A stretch of DNA of 64,000 nucleotides, from assembly GCF_051401765.1 (NCBI RefSeq), contig NW_027480463.1:1364001-1428000 (forward strand). The letters run 5' to 3'. The DNA comes from Calliopsis andreniformis (lineage: Eukaryota; Arthropoda; Insecta; Hymenoptera; Andrenidae). A program made the position numbers and the translations under genes. Within the stretch, counting starts at the first letter, position 1. The number at the start of each line of letters is the position of its first letter. The notes beneath the pieces were generated by a model. The model saw only the letters and a list, made by a program, of their open reading frames with translations, did not search any database and was not told where the DNA came from. Shown piece by piece: positions 1 to 11,396 of this stretch.

Positions 1-1339
1 CCTCAATCCTCATTCTTCAATCCTCAATACCCAATCCTCAATCTTCAATCCTCAATCCTCAATCCTCAATTCTCAATCCTAAATCCTCAACCCTCAATCC
101 TCAATCCTGAATCGTAAGTCTTCAATCCTCAATACTCAATCTTCAATCCTCAATCCTCAATACTCAATCCTCAATCCTCATTCTGCAATCCTCAATACCC
201 AATCCTCAATCTTCAATCCTCAATCCACAATCCTTAATTCTCAACCCTCAATCCTCAGTCCTCAGTCCTCAAACCTCAACCCTGGATCCTCAATCCTGAA
301 TCCTCAATCTTCAGACCTCAGTCCTCAACAATCAGTTGTCAATTCTTAATTCTCAATAGAATATCATCAATTCACAGTTTTCAATACTCAATACTCAATC
401 TGCAACCTTTAAATCTCTATCCACAAACACCAATTCTCATCACTCAACCCTCAACACTCAGTCCCCAGTCCTCTATCTTCAATCCTCAATCCTCAATCCT
501 CAATCCTCAATCCTCAATCCTCAATCCTCAATCTTCAATCCTCAATACTCAATCATCAACCCTCAATCCTCAGTCCTCAATCCTCAAACCTCAATCCTCA
601 ACCCTCAGCCCTCATTGTCAATCCTCGACCCTCAATCCTCAGTCCTCAACCTTCAATCCTCAATACTCAATCTTCAATCCTCAATCCTCAGTCCTCAATA
701 CTCAATCCTCAATCCTCAATCCTCAGTCATCAATACTCAATCTTCAGTACTCAATCCTCAATCCTCAAACCTCAATCCTCAATCCTCAACCCCCAATCCT
801 CATTCCTCAAACCTCAACCCTCAGCCCTCAGTCCTCATCCTCAGATCTCAATTCTCAATCCTCAGGCCTCAATCCTCAATCCTCAATCCTCATTCTTCAA
901 TCCTCAATACCCAATCCTCAATCTTCAATCCTCAATCCTCAATCCTCAATACTCAATCCTCAATCCTCAATCCTCAGTCATCAATACTCAATCTTCAGTA
1001 CTCAATCCCCAATCCTCAATCCTCAATCTTCAATACCCAATCATCAATCCTCAATCCTCAATCCTCATTCTTCAATCCTCAATACCCAATCCTCAATCTT
1101 CAATCCTTAATCCTCAATCCTCAATTCTCAATCCTCAGTCCTCAGTCCTCAGTCCTAAAACCTCAACCCTCAACCATCAGCCCTCATACTCAATCCTCAA
1201 TCCTCATTCCTCAATCCTCAACCTTCAATCCTCAATTCTCAACATTCAATGCTCAATTCTGAATCCTCAATCCTCAATCCTCATTCTTCAATCCTCAATA
1301 CCCAATCCTCAATCTTCAATCCTCTATCCTCAGTCCTCA
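1..1339. repeat. Family A segment, left edge of window
   Basis: Diverged heptamers with one 140-bp box (325-464). The segment is truncated by the window start. The stretch from about 1,020 to 1,340 resembles the segment that follows type-1 boxes elsewhere in family A (for example 6,715-7,010), so it is one partial higher-order unit. No gene is visible. Confidence 0.85.
325..464. repeat. 140-bp box, type 1 (exemplar)
   Basis: Exactly 20 heptamers from TCAACAA to TCAGTCC, in register with the flanking array but strongly diverged from the consensus unit. Diagnostic units are TCAGTTG, AATATCA, ACAGTTT, TCTATCC and an ACAAACA-like unit. Type-1 boxes have their GAATAT at 359, 5832, 6459, 7276, 7903, 10618, 13649, 14276, 16726, 17354, 19037, 19665, 22647, 38278 and 41439. 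To convert, a box starts 34 bases before that G and ends 105 after it. Because it is built from heptamers, it is a diverged satellite block and not an inserted foreign sequence. Whether it binds a protein is unknown. Confidence 0.88.
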
Positions 1340-1544
1340 ATTCTCAATCCTCAATCCACAGTCCTCAGACCTCAGTCCTCAAACCTCAATCCTCAACCCT
1401 CAGCCCTCATCCTCAATCCTCAATCCTCAACCTCAATCCTCAATCTTCAATCCTCAATACTCAGTCTTCAATCCTCAATCCTCAGTCCTCAAACCTCAAT
1501 TCTGAATCCTCAACCCTGATTCCTCAGTCTTCAGCCCTCAGCCC

Positions 1545-1684
1545 TCAACAATCAGTTGTCAATCTTCAATCCTGAGTATAATATCCTCAATTCACAGTTT
1601 TCAATACTCAATACTCAATCTGCAATCTTCAAATCTCTATCCACAGACATCAATTCTCATCACTCAACCCTCAACACTCAGTCC
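1545..1684. repeat. 140-bp box, type 2 (exemplar)
   Basis: As type 1, but the unit before AATATCC is TGAGTAT. This creates GAGTATAATATCC, with GAGTAT starting at 1574. The same form occurs at 3654, 11415, 15073, 20462, 39068 and 42236, always in family A. The TATAAT string it contains looks like a bacterial -10 element but is fully explained by two neighbouring mutated heptamers. No transcript start is inferred. Confidence 0.87.
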
Positions 1685-2641
1685 TCAACGTTCAATCCTC
1701 AATCCTCAATTCTCAATCTTCGATCCTCTATACTGAATCTTCAATCCTCAATCCTCAATCCTCAATCCTCAATCCTCAATCCTGTATATTCAATCCTCAG
1801 TCCCCAATCCTCAATCCTCAATCCTCAATCCTCATTCATCAATCCTCAACACCCCATCCTCAATCTCCAATCCTCAATCCTCAATCCTCAATTCTCAATC
1901 CTCAATCCTCAGTCCTCAGACCTCAAATCTCAATGCTCAACCCGCAGCCCTCATCGTCAATCCTCAAACCTCAATCCTCAGTCCTCAATCGTCAATCCTC
2001 AATCCTCAATCTTCAATCCACAATACTCAACCTTCAATCCTCAATCCTCAATCCACAATCCTCAATATTCAATCCTCAATACTCAATTTTCAATACTCAA
2101 TCCGCAATCAACAATCCTCAATCCTGAATCCTCAGTCATCAATCCTCAATCTTCAATACTCAATCGTCAATCCCCAGTCCTCAATCCTGAATCCTCAATC
2201 CTCGTACCTCAAACCTCAATCCTCAACCCTCAGACCTCATCCTCAATTCTCAATTCTCAATCCGCAATCCTCAACCCTCAAGCTTCAATCCTCAATAATC
2301 AACATCCAATCCTAGATCCCCAAGCCCCAATCCTCAATCCTTAATCCTCAACCTTCAATCCTCAATCCCCAGTCCTCAATCTTCAATCCTCAATGCCCAG
2401 TCCTCAATCCTCAATCCTCAGTCCTCAATCCTCAACCCTCAGTCCTCGTCATCAATCCTCAACCCTCAATAATCAATCCGCAATCTTCAATCATCAATAC
2501 TCAATCTTCAACCCTCAATCCGCAATACTCAATCCTCAATCCTCAATACTCAATCCCCAGTCCTCAGTCCTCAATCTTCAATACTCAATCCGCCAATCCT
2601 CAATATTCAACACACAACCCTCAACCATCAGTCCTCAATAC

Positions 2642-2781
2642 TCAACCATCAATCCTCAATTCTCAATACTCAGTAGAATATCCTGAATTCTCAGTTTTCA
2701 ATACTCAATCCTCAATCTTCAATCTTCAAATCTCCATCCACAAACATCAATTCTCATCTCTCATCCCTCAACACTCAGTCC
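2642..2781. repeat. 140-bp box, type 3 (exemplar)
   Basis: Box variant with TCAGTAG before AATATCC, then TGAATTC and TCAGTTT. The TCAACAA/TCAGTTG start of type 1 is missing. It carries a GAATTC site. Copies have GAATAT at 2676, 4700, 9398, 12517, 21606 and 40170. It usually follows a type-2 box by about 1,102 bp (1574 to 2676, 11415 to 12517, 39068 to 40170), so types 2 and 3 are alternating members of one higher-order unit. Confidence 0.86.
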
Positions 2782-3419
2782 TCAATATTCAATCCTCAAT
2801 CCTCAATCCTCAACCCTCATTCCTCAAACCTCAATCCTCAAACCTCAGTCCTCATCCTCAATTCTCAATTCTCAATCCTCAATCCTCAATCCTCAACACT
2901 CTATCTTCAATCCTAAATAATCAATCTCCAATACTACATCCTCAATCCCCAATCCTCAATCCTCAATACCCAATCCTCAATACCCAATCTTCAATTCTCA
3001 ATCCTCAATTCTCAATCCTCAATCATCAATCCTCAATCCCCAATCCTCAATCCTCAATCCTCATTCTTCAATCCTCAATACCCAATCCACAATCTTCAAT
3101 CCCCAATCCTCAGTTCTCAATCTTCAATCCTCAATACTGAATCTTCAATCCTCAATCCTGAATCCACAATCCTCAATCCTCAATCCTCAATCCTCAATAC
3201 TGAATATTCAATCCTCAGTCCCCAATCCTCAATCCTCAATCCTCAATCCTCATTCTTCAATCCTCAATACCCAATCCTCAATCTTCAATCCTCAATCCTC
3301 AATCCTCAATTCTCAATCCTCAATCCTCAGTCCTCAGACCTCAAACCTCTATCCTCAACCCTCAGCCCTCATCGTCAATCCTCAAACCTCAATCCTCAGT
3401 CCTCAATCCTCAATGCTCA

Positions 3420-5443
3420 ATTCTCAATCCTCAATCCTCAGTCCTCAGACCTCAGTCCTCAAACCTCAATCCTCAACCCTCAGCCCTCATCCTCAATCCT
3501 CAATCCTCAACCTCAATCCTCAATCTTCAATCCTCAATACTCAGTCTTCAATCCTCAATCCTCAGTCCTCAGACCTCAATTCTGAATCCTCAACCCTGAT
3601 TCCTCAATCTTCAGCCCTCAGCCCTCAACAATCAGTTGTCAATCTTCAATCCTGAGTATAATATCCTCAATTCACAGTTTTCAATACTCAATACTCAATC
3701 TGCAATCTTCAAATCTCTATCCACAGACATCAATTCTCATCACTCAACCCTCAACACTCAGTCCTCAACGTTCAATCCTCAATCCTCAATTCTCAATCTT
3801 CGATCCTCTATACTGAATCTTCAATCCTCAATCCTCAATCCTCAATCCTCAATCCTCAATCCTGTATATTCAATCCTCAGTCCCCAATCCTCAATCCTCA
3901 ATCCTCAATCCTCATTCATCAATCCTCAACACCCCATCCTCAATCTCCAATCCTCAATCCTCAATCCTCAATTCTCAATCCTCAATCCTCAGTCCTCAGA
4001 CCTCAAATCTCAATGCTCAACCCGCAGCTCTCATCGTCAATCCTCAAACCTCAATCCTCAGTCCTCAATCGTCAATCCTCAATCCTCAATCTTCAATCCA
4101 CAATACTCAACCTTCAATCCTCAATCCTCAATCCACAATCCTCAATATTCAATCCTCAATACTCAATTTTCAATACTCAATCCGCAATCAACAATCCTCA
4201 ATCCTGAATCCTCAGTCATCAATCCTCAATCTTCAATACTCAATCGTCAATCCCCAGTCCTCAATCCTGAATCCTCAATCCTCGTACCTCAAACCTCAAT
4301 CCTCAACCCTCAGACCTCATCCTCAATTCTCAATTCTCAATCCGCAATCCTCAACCCTCAAGCTTCAATCCTCAATAATCAACATCCAATCCTAGATCCC
4401 CAAGCCCCAATCCTCAATCCTTAATCCTCAACCTTCAATCCTCAATCCCCAGTCCTCAATCTTCAATCCTCAATGCCCAGTCCTCAATCCTCAATCCTCA
4501 GTCCTCAATCCTCAACCCTCAGTCCTCGTCATCAATCCTCAACCCTCAATAATCAATCCGCAATCTTCAATCATCAATACTCAATCTTCAACCCTCAATC
4601 CGCAATACTCAATCCTCAATCCTCAATACTCAATCCCCAGTCCTCAGTCCTCAATCTTCAATACTCAATCCGCCAATCCTCAATTCTCAATACTCAGTAG
4701 AATATCCTGAATTCTCAGTTTTCAATACTCAATCCTCAATCTTCAATCTTCAAATCTCCATCCACAAACATCAATTCTCATCTCTCATCCCTCAACACTC
4801 AGTCCTCAATATTCAATCCTCAATCCTCAATCCTCAACCCTCATTCCTCAAACCTCAATCCTCAAACCTCAGTCCTCATCCTCAATTCTCAATTCTCAAT
4901 CCTCAATCCTCAATCCTCAACACTCTATCTTCAATCCTAAATAATCAATCTCCAATACTACATCCTCAATCCCCAATCCTCAATCCTCAATACCCAATCC
5001 TCAATACCCAATCTTCAATTCTCAATCCTCAATTCTCAATCCTCAATCATCAATCCTCAATCCCCAATCCTCAATCCTCAATCCTCATTCTTCAATCCTC
5101 AATACCCAATCCACAATCTTCAATCCCCAATCCTCAGTTCTCAATCTTCAATCCTCAATACTGAATCTTCAATCCTCAATCCTGAATCCACAATCCTCAA
5201 TCCTCAATCCTCAATCCTCAATACTGAATATTCAATCCTCAGTCCCCAATCCTCAATCCTCAATCCTCAATCCTCATTCTTCAATCCTCAATACCCAATC
5301 CTCAATCTTCAATCCTCAATCCTCAATCCTCAATTCTCAATCCTCAATCCTCAGTCCTCAGACCTCAAACCTCTATCCTCAACCCTCAGCCCTCATCGTC
5401 AATCCTCAAACCTCAATCCTCAGTCCTCAATCCTCAATGCTCA
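3420..5443. repeat. 2,080-bp higher-order unit, copy 2 (56-bp deletion)
   Basis: Repeats 1,340-3,419 at an offset of 2,080, falling to 2,024 after a deletion near 4,684. The lost block is 56 bp, exactly eight heptamers, corresponding to bases around 2,605-2,660 of copy 1. Boxes have landmarks at 3654 (type 2) and 4700 (type 3). Loss of whole units points to slippage or unequal exchange in register. Confidence 0.9.
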
Positions 5444-7103
5444 ATTCTCAATCCTCAATCCTCAGTCCTCAATCCTCAATCCTCAATCCTCAATCCTCAA
5501 TCTTCAATCCTCAATACTCAATCTTCAATCCTCAATCGTCAATTCTAAATCGTCAATACTCAATCCTCAATCGTCAATCCTCAATCCCCAATACCCAATC
5601 CTCGATCTTCAATCCTCAATCCTCAATTCTAAATCCTCAATAATCAACCTTCAATCCTCAATACTCAATCTTCAATCCTCAATCCTCAAGCCTCAATCCT
5701 CAATGCTCTATCCTCAATCCTCAGTCCTCAAACCTCAATCCTGGATCCTCAATCCTGAATCCTCAATCTTCAGACCTCAACCTTCAGACTTCAGACCTCA
5801 ACAATCAGTTGTCAATCCTCAATCCGCAATAGAATATCATCAATTCACAGTTTTCCATACTAAATTCTCAATCTGCAATCTTCGAATCTCTATCCACAAA
5901 CTTCAATGCTCATCACTCAACCCTCAACTCTCAGTCCCCAATCCTCAATCTTCAATCCTCTATCCTCAATCCTCAATCCTCAATCCTCAATCCTCAATCC
6001 TCAATCCTCAATCCTCAATCTTCTATCCTCAATACTCAATATTCAATCCTCAATACTCAATCCTCAATTCTCAATCCTAAATCCTCAATCCGCAATCGTC
6101 AATCCTCAATCCTCAATCCTCAGTCATCAATCCTCAAACCTCAGTCCTCATCCACAATTCTCAATCGTCAACCCTCAATCCACAAACCGCAATCCTCAAC
6201 TGTCAGTCCTCGTCCTCAATCCTCAACCCTCAATCCTCAATCCTCAATCATCAATCATCGATACTCAATCTTCAATTTTCAATCCTCAATCCTCAATCCT
6301 CATTCCTCAAACCTCAATCCTCAACCCTCAGTCCTTATCCTCAATTCTCAATTCTCAATCCTCAATACTCAATCCTCAATTCTGAATTCTCAACCCCGAA
6401 TCCTCAATCTTCAGCCCTCAGTCCTCAACAATCAGTTGTCAATTCTCAATCCTCAATAGAATATCATCAATTCACAGTTTTCAATACTCAATGCTCAATA
6501 TGCAATCTTCAAATATCTACCCACAAACATCAATTCTCATCACACAACCCTCAACACTCAGTCCCCAATCCTCAATCTTCAATCCTCAATCCTCAATCCT
6601 CAATCCTCAATCCTCAATCCTCAATCTTCAATCATCAATACTCAATAATCAATCCTCAATTCTCAATCCTCAATCCTCAATCCTCAATACTCAATCCTCA
6701 ATACTCAATCTTCAATACCCAATCATCAATCCTCAATCCTCAATCCTCATTCTTCAATCCTCAATACCCAATCCTCAATCTTCAATCCTTAATCCTCAAT
6801 CCTCAATTCTCAATCCTCAGTCCTCAGTCCTCAGTCCTAAAACCTCAACCCTCAACCATCAGCCCTCATCCTCAATCCTCAATCCTCATTCCTCAATCCT
6901 CAACCTTCAATCCTCAATTCTCAATATTCAATCCTCAATTCTGAATCCTCAATCCTCAATCCTCATTCTTCAATCCTCAATACCCAATCCTCAATCTTCA
7001 ATCCTCTATCCTCAATCCTCAATTCTCAATCCTCAATCCTCAGTCCTCAGACCTCAGTCCTCAAACCTCAATCCTCAACCCTCAGCCCTCATCCTGAATC
7101 CTC
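5444..7103. repeat. 1,444-bp tandem unit, copy 1, with bridging heptamers
   Basis: Bases 5,444-5,659 are bridging heptamers. From about 5,660 the sequence repeats 1,444 bp later (landmarks 5832 and 7276, 6459 and 7903). Each unit holds two type-1 boxes 627 bp apart. The first is a subtype reading TTTTCCATAC; the second reads TTTTCAATAC. The same 627-628 spacing recurs at 13649/14276, 16726/17354 and 19037/19665. Confidence 0.88.
5798..5937. repeat. 140-bp box, type 1 subtype with TTTTCCATAC
   Basis: Twenty-heptamer box differing from the ordinary type 1 after ACAGTTT, where it reads TCCATAC then TAAATTC. The subtype is seen with GAATAT at 5832, 7276, 13649, 16726, 19037 and 22647. The first five of these are followed 627-628 bp later by an ordinary type-1 box; the one at 22647 is not, because it lies next to the family A to B change. 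Confidence 0.84.
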
Positions 7104-8425
7104 AATACTCAATCTTCAATCCTCAATCCTCAAGCCTCAATCCTCAATGCTCTATCCTCAATCCTCAGTCCTCAAACCTCAATCCTGGATCCTCAATCCT
7201 GAATCCTCAATCTTCAGACCTCAACCTTCAGACTTCAGACCTCAATAATCAGTTGTCAATCCTCAATCCGCAATAGAATATCATCAATTCACAGTTTTCC
7301 ATACTAAATTCTCAATCTGCAATCTTCGAATCTCTATCCACAAACATCAATGCTCATCACTCAACCCTCAACTCTCAGTCCCCAATCCTCAATCTTCAAT
7401 CCTCTATCCTCAATCCTCAATCCTCAATCCTCAATCCTCAATCCTCAATCCTCAATCCTCAATCTTCAATCCTCAATACTCAATATTCAATCCTCAATAC
7501 TCAATCCTCAATTCTCAATCTTCAATCCTCAATCCGCAATCGTCAATCCTCAATCCTCAATCCTCAGTCATCAATCCTCAAACCTCAGTCCTCATCCACA
7601 ATTCTCAATCGTCAACCCTCAATCCACAAACCACAATCCTCAACTGTCAGTCCTCGTCCTCAATCCTCAACCCTCAATCCTCAATCCTCAATCATCAATC
7701 ATCGATACTCAATCTTCAATCCTCAATCCTCAATCCTCAATCCTCATTCCTCAAACCTCAATCCTCAACCCTCAGTCCTTATCCTCAATTCTCAATTCTC
7801 AATCCTCAATACTCAATCCTCAATTCTGAGTTCTCAACCCCGAATCCTCAATCTTCAGCCCTCAGTCCTCAACAATCAGTTGTCAATTCTCAATCCTCAA
7901 TAGAATATCATCAATTCACAGTTTTCAATACTCAATGCTCAATATGCAATCTTCAAATATCTACCCACAAACATCAATTCTCATCACACAACCCTCAACA
8001 ATCAGTCCCCAATCCTCAATCTTCAATCCTCAATCCTCAATCCTCAATCCTCAATCCTCAATCCTCAATCTTCAATCATCAATACTCAATCATCAATCCT
8101 CAATTCTCAATCCTCAATCCTCAATCCTCAATACTCAATCCTCAATACTCAATCTTCAATACCCAATCATCAATCCTCAATCCTCAATCCTCATTCTTCA
8201 ATCCTCAATACCCAATCCTCAATCTTCAATCCTTAATCCTCAATCCTCAATTCTCAATCCTCAGTCCTCAGTCCTCAGTCCTAAAACCTCAACCCTCAAC
8301 CATCAGCCCTCATCCTCAATCCTCAATCCTCATTCCTCAATCCTCAACCTTCAATCCTCAATTCTCAATATTCAATCCTCAATTCTGAATCCTCAATCCT
8401 CAATCTTCATTCTTCAATCCTCAAT
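7104..8425. repeat. 1,444-bp tandem unit, copy 2 (partial)
   Basis: Repeats 5,660-6,981 at an offset of 1,444 with few substitutions. It breaks off near 8,425, where the sequence switches to the stretch found after type-2 boxes (compare 1,700-1,740). The break is an internal junction between two kinds of higher-order unit. Boxes have landmarks at 7276 and 7903. Confidence 0.87.
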
Positions 8426-11396
8426 CCTCAATTCTCAATCTTCGATCCTCTATACTGAATCTTCAATCCTCAATCCTCAATCCTCAATCCTCAATCCTCA
8501 ATCCTGTATATTCAATCCTCAGTCCCCAATCCTCAATCCTCAATCCTCAATCCTCATTCATCAATCCTCAACACCCCATCCTCAATCTCCAATCCTCAAT
8601 CCTCAATCCTCAATTCTCAGTCCTCAATCCTCAGTCCTCAGACCTCAAATCTCAATGCTCAACCCGCAGCCCTCATCGTCAATCCTCAAACCTCAATCCT
8701 CAGTCCTCAATCGTCAATCCTCAATCCTCAATCTTCAATCCACAATACTCAACCTTCAATCCTCAATCCTCAATCCACAATCCTCAATATTCAATCCTCA
8801 ATACTCAATTTTCAATACTCAATCCGCAATCAACAATCCTCAATCCTGAATCCTCAGTCATCAATCCTCAATCTTCAATACTCAATCGTCAATCCCCAGT
8901 CCTCAATCCTGAATCCTCAATCCTCGTAACTCAAACCTCAATCCTCAACCCTCAGACGTCATCCTCAATTCTCAATTCTCAATCCGCAATCTTCAACCCT
9001 CAAGCTTCAATCCTCAATAATCAACATCCAATCCTAGATCCCCAAGCCCCAAACCTCAATCCTTAATCCTCAACCTTCAATCCTCAATCCCCAGTCCTCA
9101 ATCTTCAATCCTCAATGCCCAGTCCTCAATCCTCAATCCTCAGTCCTCAATCCTCAACCCTCAGTCCTCGTCATCAATCCTCAACCCTCAATAATCAATC
9201 CGCAATCTTCAATCGTCAATACTCAATCTTCAACCCTCAATCCTCAATACTCAATCCTCAATCCTCAATACTCAATCCCCAGTCCTCAGTCCTCAATCTT
9301 CAATACTCAATCCGCCAATCCTCAATATTCAACACACAACCCTCAACCATCAATCCTCAATACTAAACCATCAATCCTCAATTCTCAATACTCAGTAGAA
9401 TATCCTGAATTCTCAGTTTTCAATACTCAATCCTCAATCTTCAATATTCAAATCTCCATCCACAAACATCAATTCTCATCTCTCATCCCTCAACACTCAG
9501 TCCTCAATATTCAATCCTCAATCCTCAATCCGCAATCCTCACTCCTCAAACCTCAATCCTCAAACCTCAGTCCTCATCCTCAATTCTCAATTCTCAATCC
9601 TCAATCCTCAATCCTCAACACTCTATCTTCAATCCTAAATAATCAATCTCCAATACTAGATCCTCAATCCCCAATCCTCAATCCTCAATACCCAATCCTC
9701 AATACCCAACCTTCAATTCTCAATCCTCAATTCTCAATCCTCAGTCTTCAATCCTCAATCCCCAATCCTCAATCCTCAATCCTCATTCTTCAATCCTCAA
9801 TACCCAATCCTCAATCTTCAATCCTCAATCCTCAATTCTCAATCTTCAATCCTCAATACTGAATCTTCAATCCTCTATCCTGAATCCACAATCCTCAATT
9901 CTCAATCTTCAATCCTCAATACTGAATCTTCAATCCTCAATCCTGAATCCACAATCCTCAATCCTCAATCCTCAATCCTCAATCCTCAATTCTCAATCCT
10001 CAATCCTCAGTCCTCAGTCCTCAAACCTCAATCCTCAACCCTCAGCCCTCATCGTCAATCCTCAAACCTCAATCCTCAGTCCTCAATCCTCAATGCTCAT
10101 TTCTCAATCCTCAATCCTCAGTCCTCAATCCTCAATCCTCAATCCTCAATCCTCAATCTTCAATCCTCAATACTCAACCTTCAATCCTCTGTCCTCAATC
10201 CTCAATCCTCAATCCCCAATCCTCAATCCTCAATCCTCAATCCTCAATCCTCAATCTTCAATCCTGAATACTCAATATTCAATCCTCAATACTCAATCCT
10301 CAGTCCTCATCCACAATTCTCAATCGTCAACCCTCAATCCACAAACCACAATCCTCAACTGTCAGTCCTCGACCTCAATCCTCAACCCTCAATCCTCAAT
10401 CCTCAATCATCAATCATCAATACTCAATCTTCAATCCTCAATCCTCAATCCTCAATCCTCATTCCTCAAACCTCAATCCTCAACCCTCAGTCCTTATCCT
10501 CAATTCTCAATTCTCAATCCTCAATACTCAATCCTCAATTCTGAATTCTCAACCCCGAATCCTCAATCTTCAGCCCTCAGTCCTCAACAATCAGTTGTCA
10601 ATTCTCAATCCTCAATAGAATATCATCAATTCACAGTTTTCAATACTCAATGCTCAATATGCAATCTTCAAATATCTACCCACAAACATCAATTCTCGTC
10701 ACACAACCCTCAACACTCAGTCGCCAATCCTCAATCTTCAATCCTCAATCCTCAATCCTCAATCCTCAATCCTCAATACTCAATCTTCAATCAGCAATAC
10801 TCAATCATCAATCCTCAATTCTCAATCCTCAATCCTCAATCCTCAATACTCAATCCTCAATACTCAATCTTCAATACCCAATCATCAATCCTCAATCCTC
10901 AATCCTCATTCTTCAATCCTCAATACCCAATCCTCAATCTTCAATCCTTAACGCTCAATCCTCAATTCTCAATCCTCAGTCCTCAGTCCTCAGTCCTAAA
11001 ACCTCAACCCTCAACCATCAGCCCTCATCCTCAATCCTCAATCCTCATTCCTCAATCCTCAACCTTCAATCCTCAATTCTCAATATTCAATCCTCAATTC
11101 TGAATCCTCAATCCTCAATCCTCATTCTTCAATCCTCAATACCCAATCCTCAATCTTCAATCCTCTATCCTCAATCCTCAATTCTCAATCCTCAATCCTC
11201 AGTCCTCAGACATCAGTCCACAAACGTCAATCCTCAACCCTCAGCCCTCATCCTCAATCCTCAATCCTCGACCTCAATCCTCAATCTTCAATACTCAATA
11301 CTCAGTCTTCAATCCTCAATCCTCAGTCCTCAAACCTCAATTCTGAATCCTCAACCCTGATTCCTCAATCTTCAGCCCTCAGTCCTCAACAATCAG
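8426..11396. repeat. Family A block re-used in the 39-42 kb island
   Basis: Contains a type-3 box (landmark 9398) and a type-1 box (10618). The block is closely matched about 30.8 kb downstream: landmarks 9398 to 40170 (offset 30,772) and 10618 to 41439 (30,821). The offset drift is 49 bp, seven heptamers. A local duplication of a 70-bp-scale stretch is visible near 9,830-9,960. No gene is seen. Confidence 0.84.

Larger units (their letters stand above)
1340..3419. repeat. 2,080-bp higher-order unit, copy 1
   Basis: Tandem with the next unit: landmarks at 1574 and 3654 lie exactly 2,080 bp apart. It contains a type-2 box (1545-1684) and a type-3 box (2642-2781). It differs from copy 2 by a few substitutions (for example GCAGCCC here and GCAGCTC near 4,024) and by one 56-bp block missing from copy 2. 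A related unit recurs at about 11,397-12,530 and 39,050-40,180. Boundaries are accurate to about 20 bp. Confidence 0.9.

Noticed and set aside
325..345. Hairpin or operator in ACAATCAGTTGT
   Set aside because: The dyad is only four base pairs (ACAA/TTGT) around TCAG. It arises from two adjacent mutated heptamers and is altered in family B, so there is no support for a structured or regulatory element.
2280..2285. Recurring AAGCTT and GAATTC sites as functional motifs
   Set aside because: They recur because the higher-order units recur (for example GAATTC in type 3 and type 6 boxes). They are handy markers of period but show no sign of function.
2669..2790. Boxes as remnants of an inserted mobile element
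   Set aside because: They lack terminal repeats, target duplications and coding traces, and each parses into 20 heptamers in register with the array. They are diverged satellite, not insertions.
10093..11103. Longest + strand open frame (336 codons), and many others such as 7,935-8,849
   Set aside because: The heptamer has no stop in any + frame and reads SSILNPQ in all of them. Length and continuity carry no information about selection. Starts are chance ATG or TTG in units like TCAATGC, frames overlap one another, and there is no ribosome binding site, domain or codon bias.
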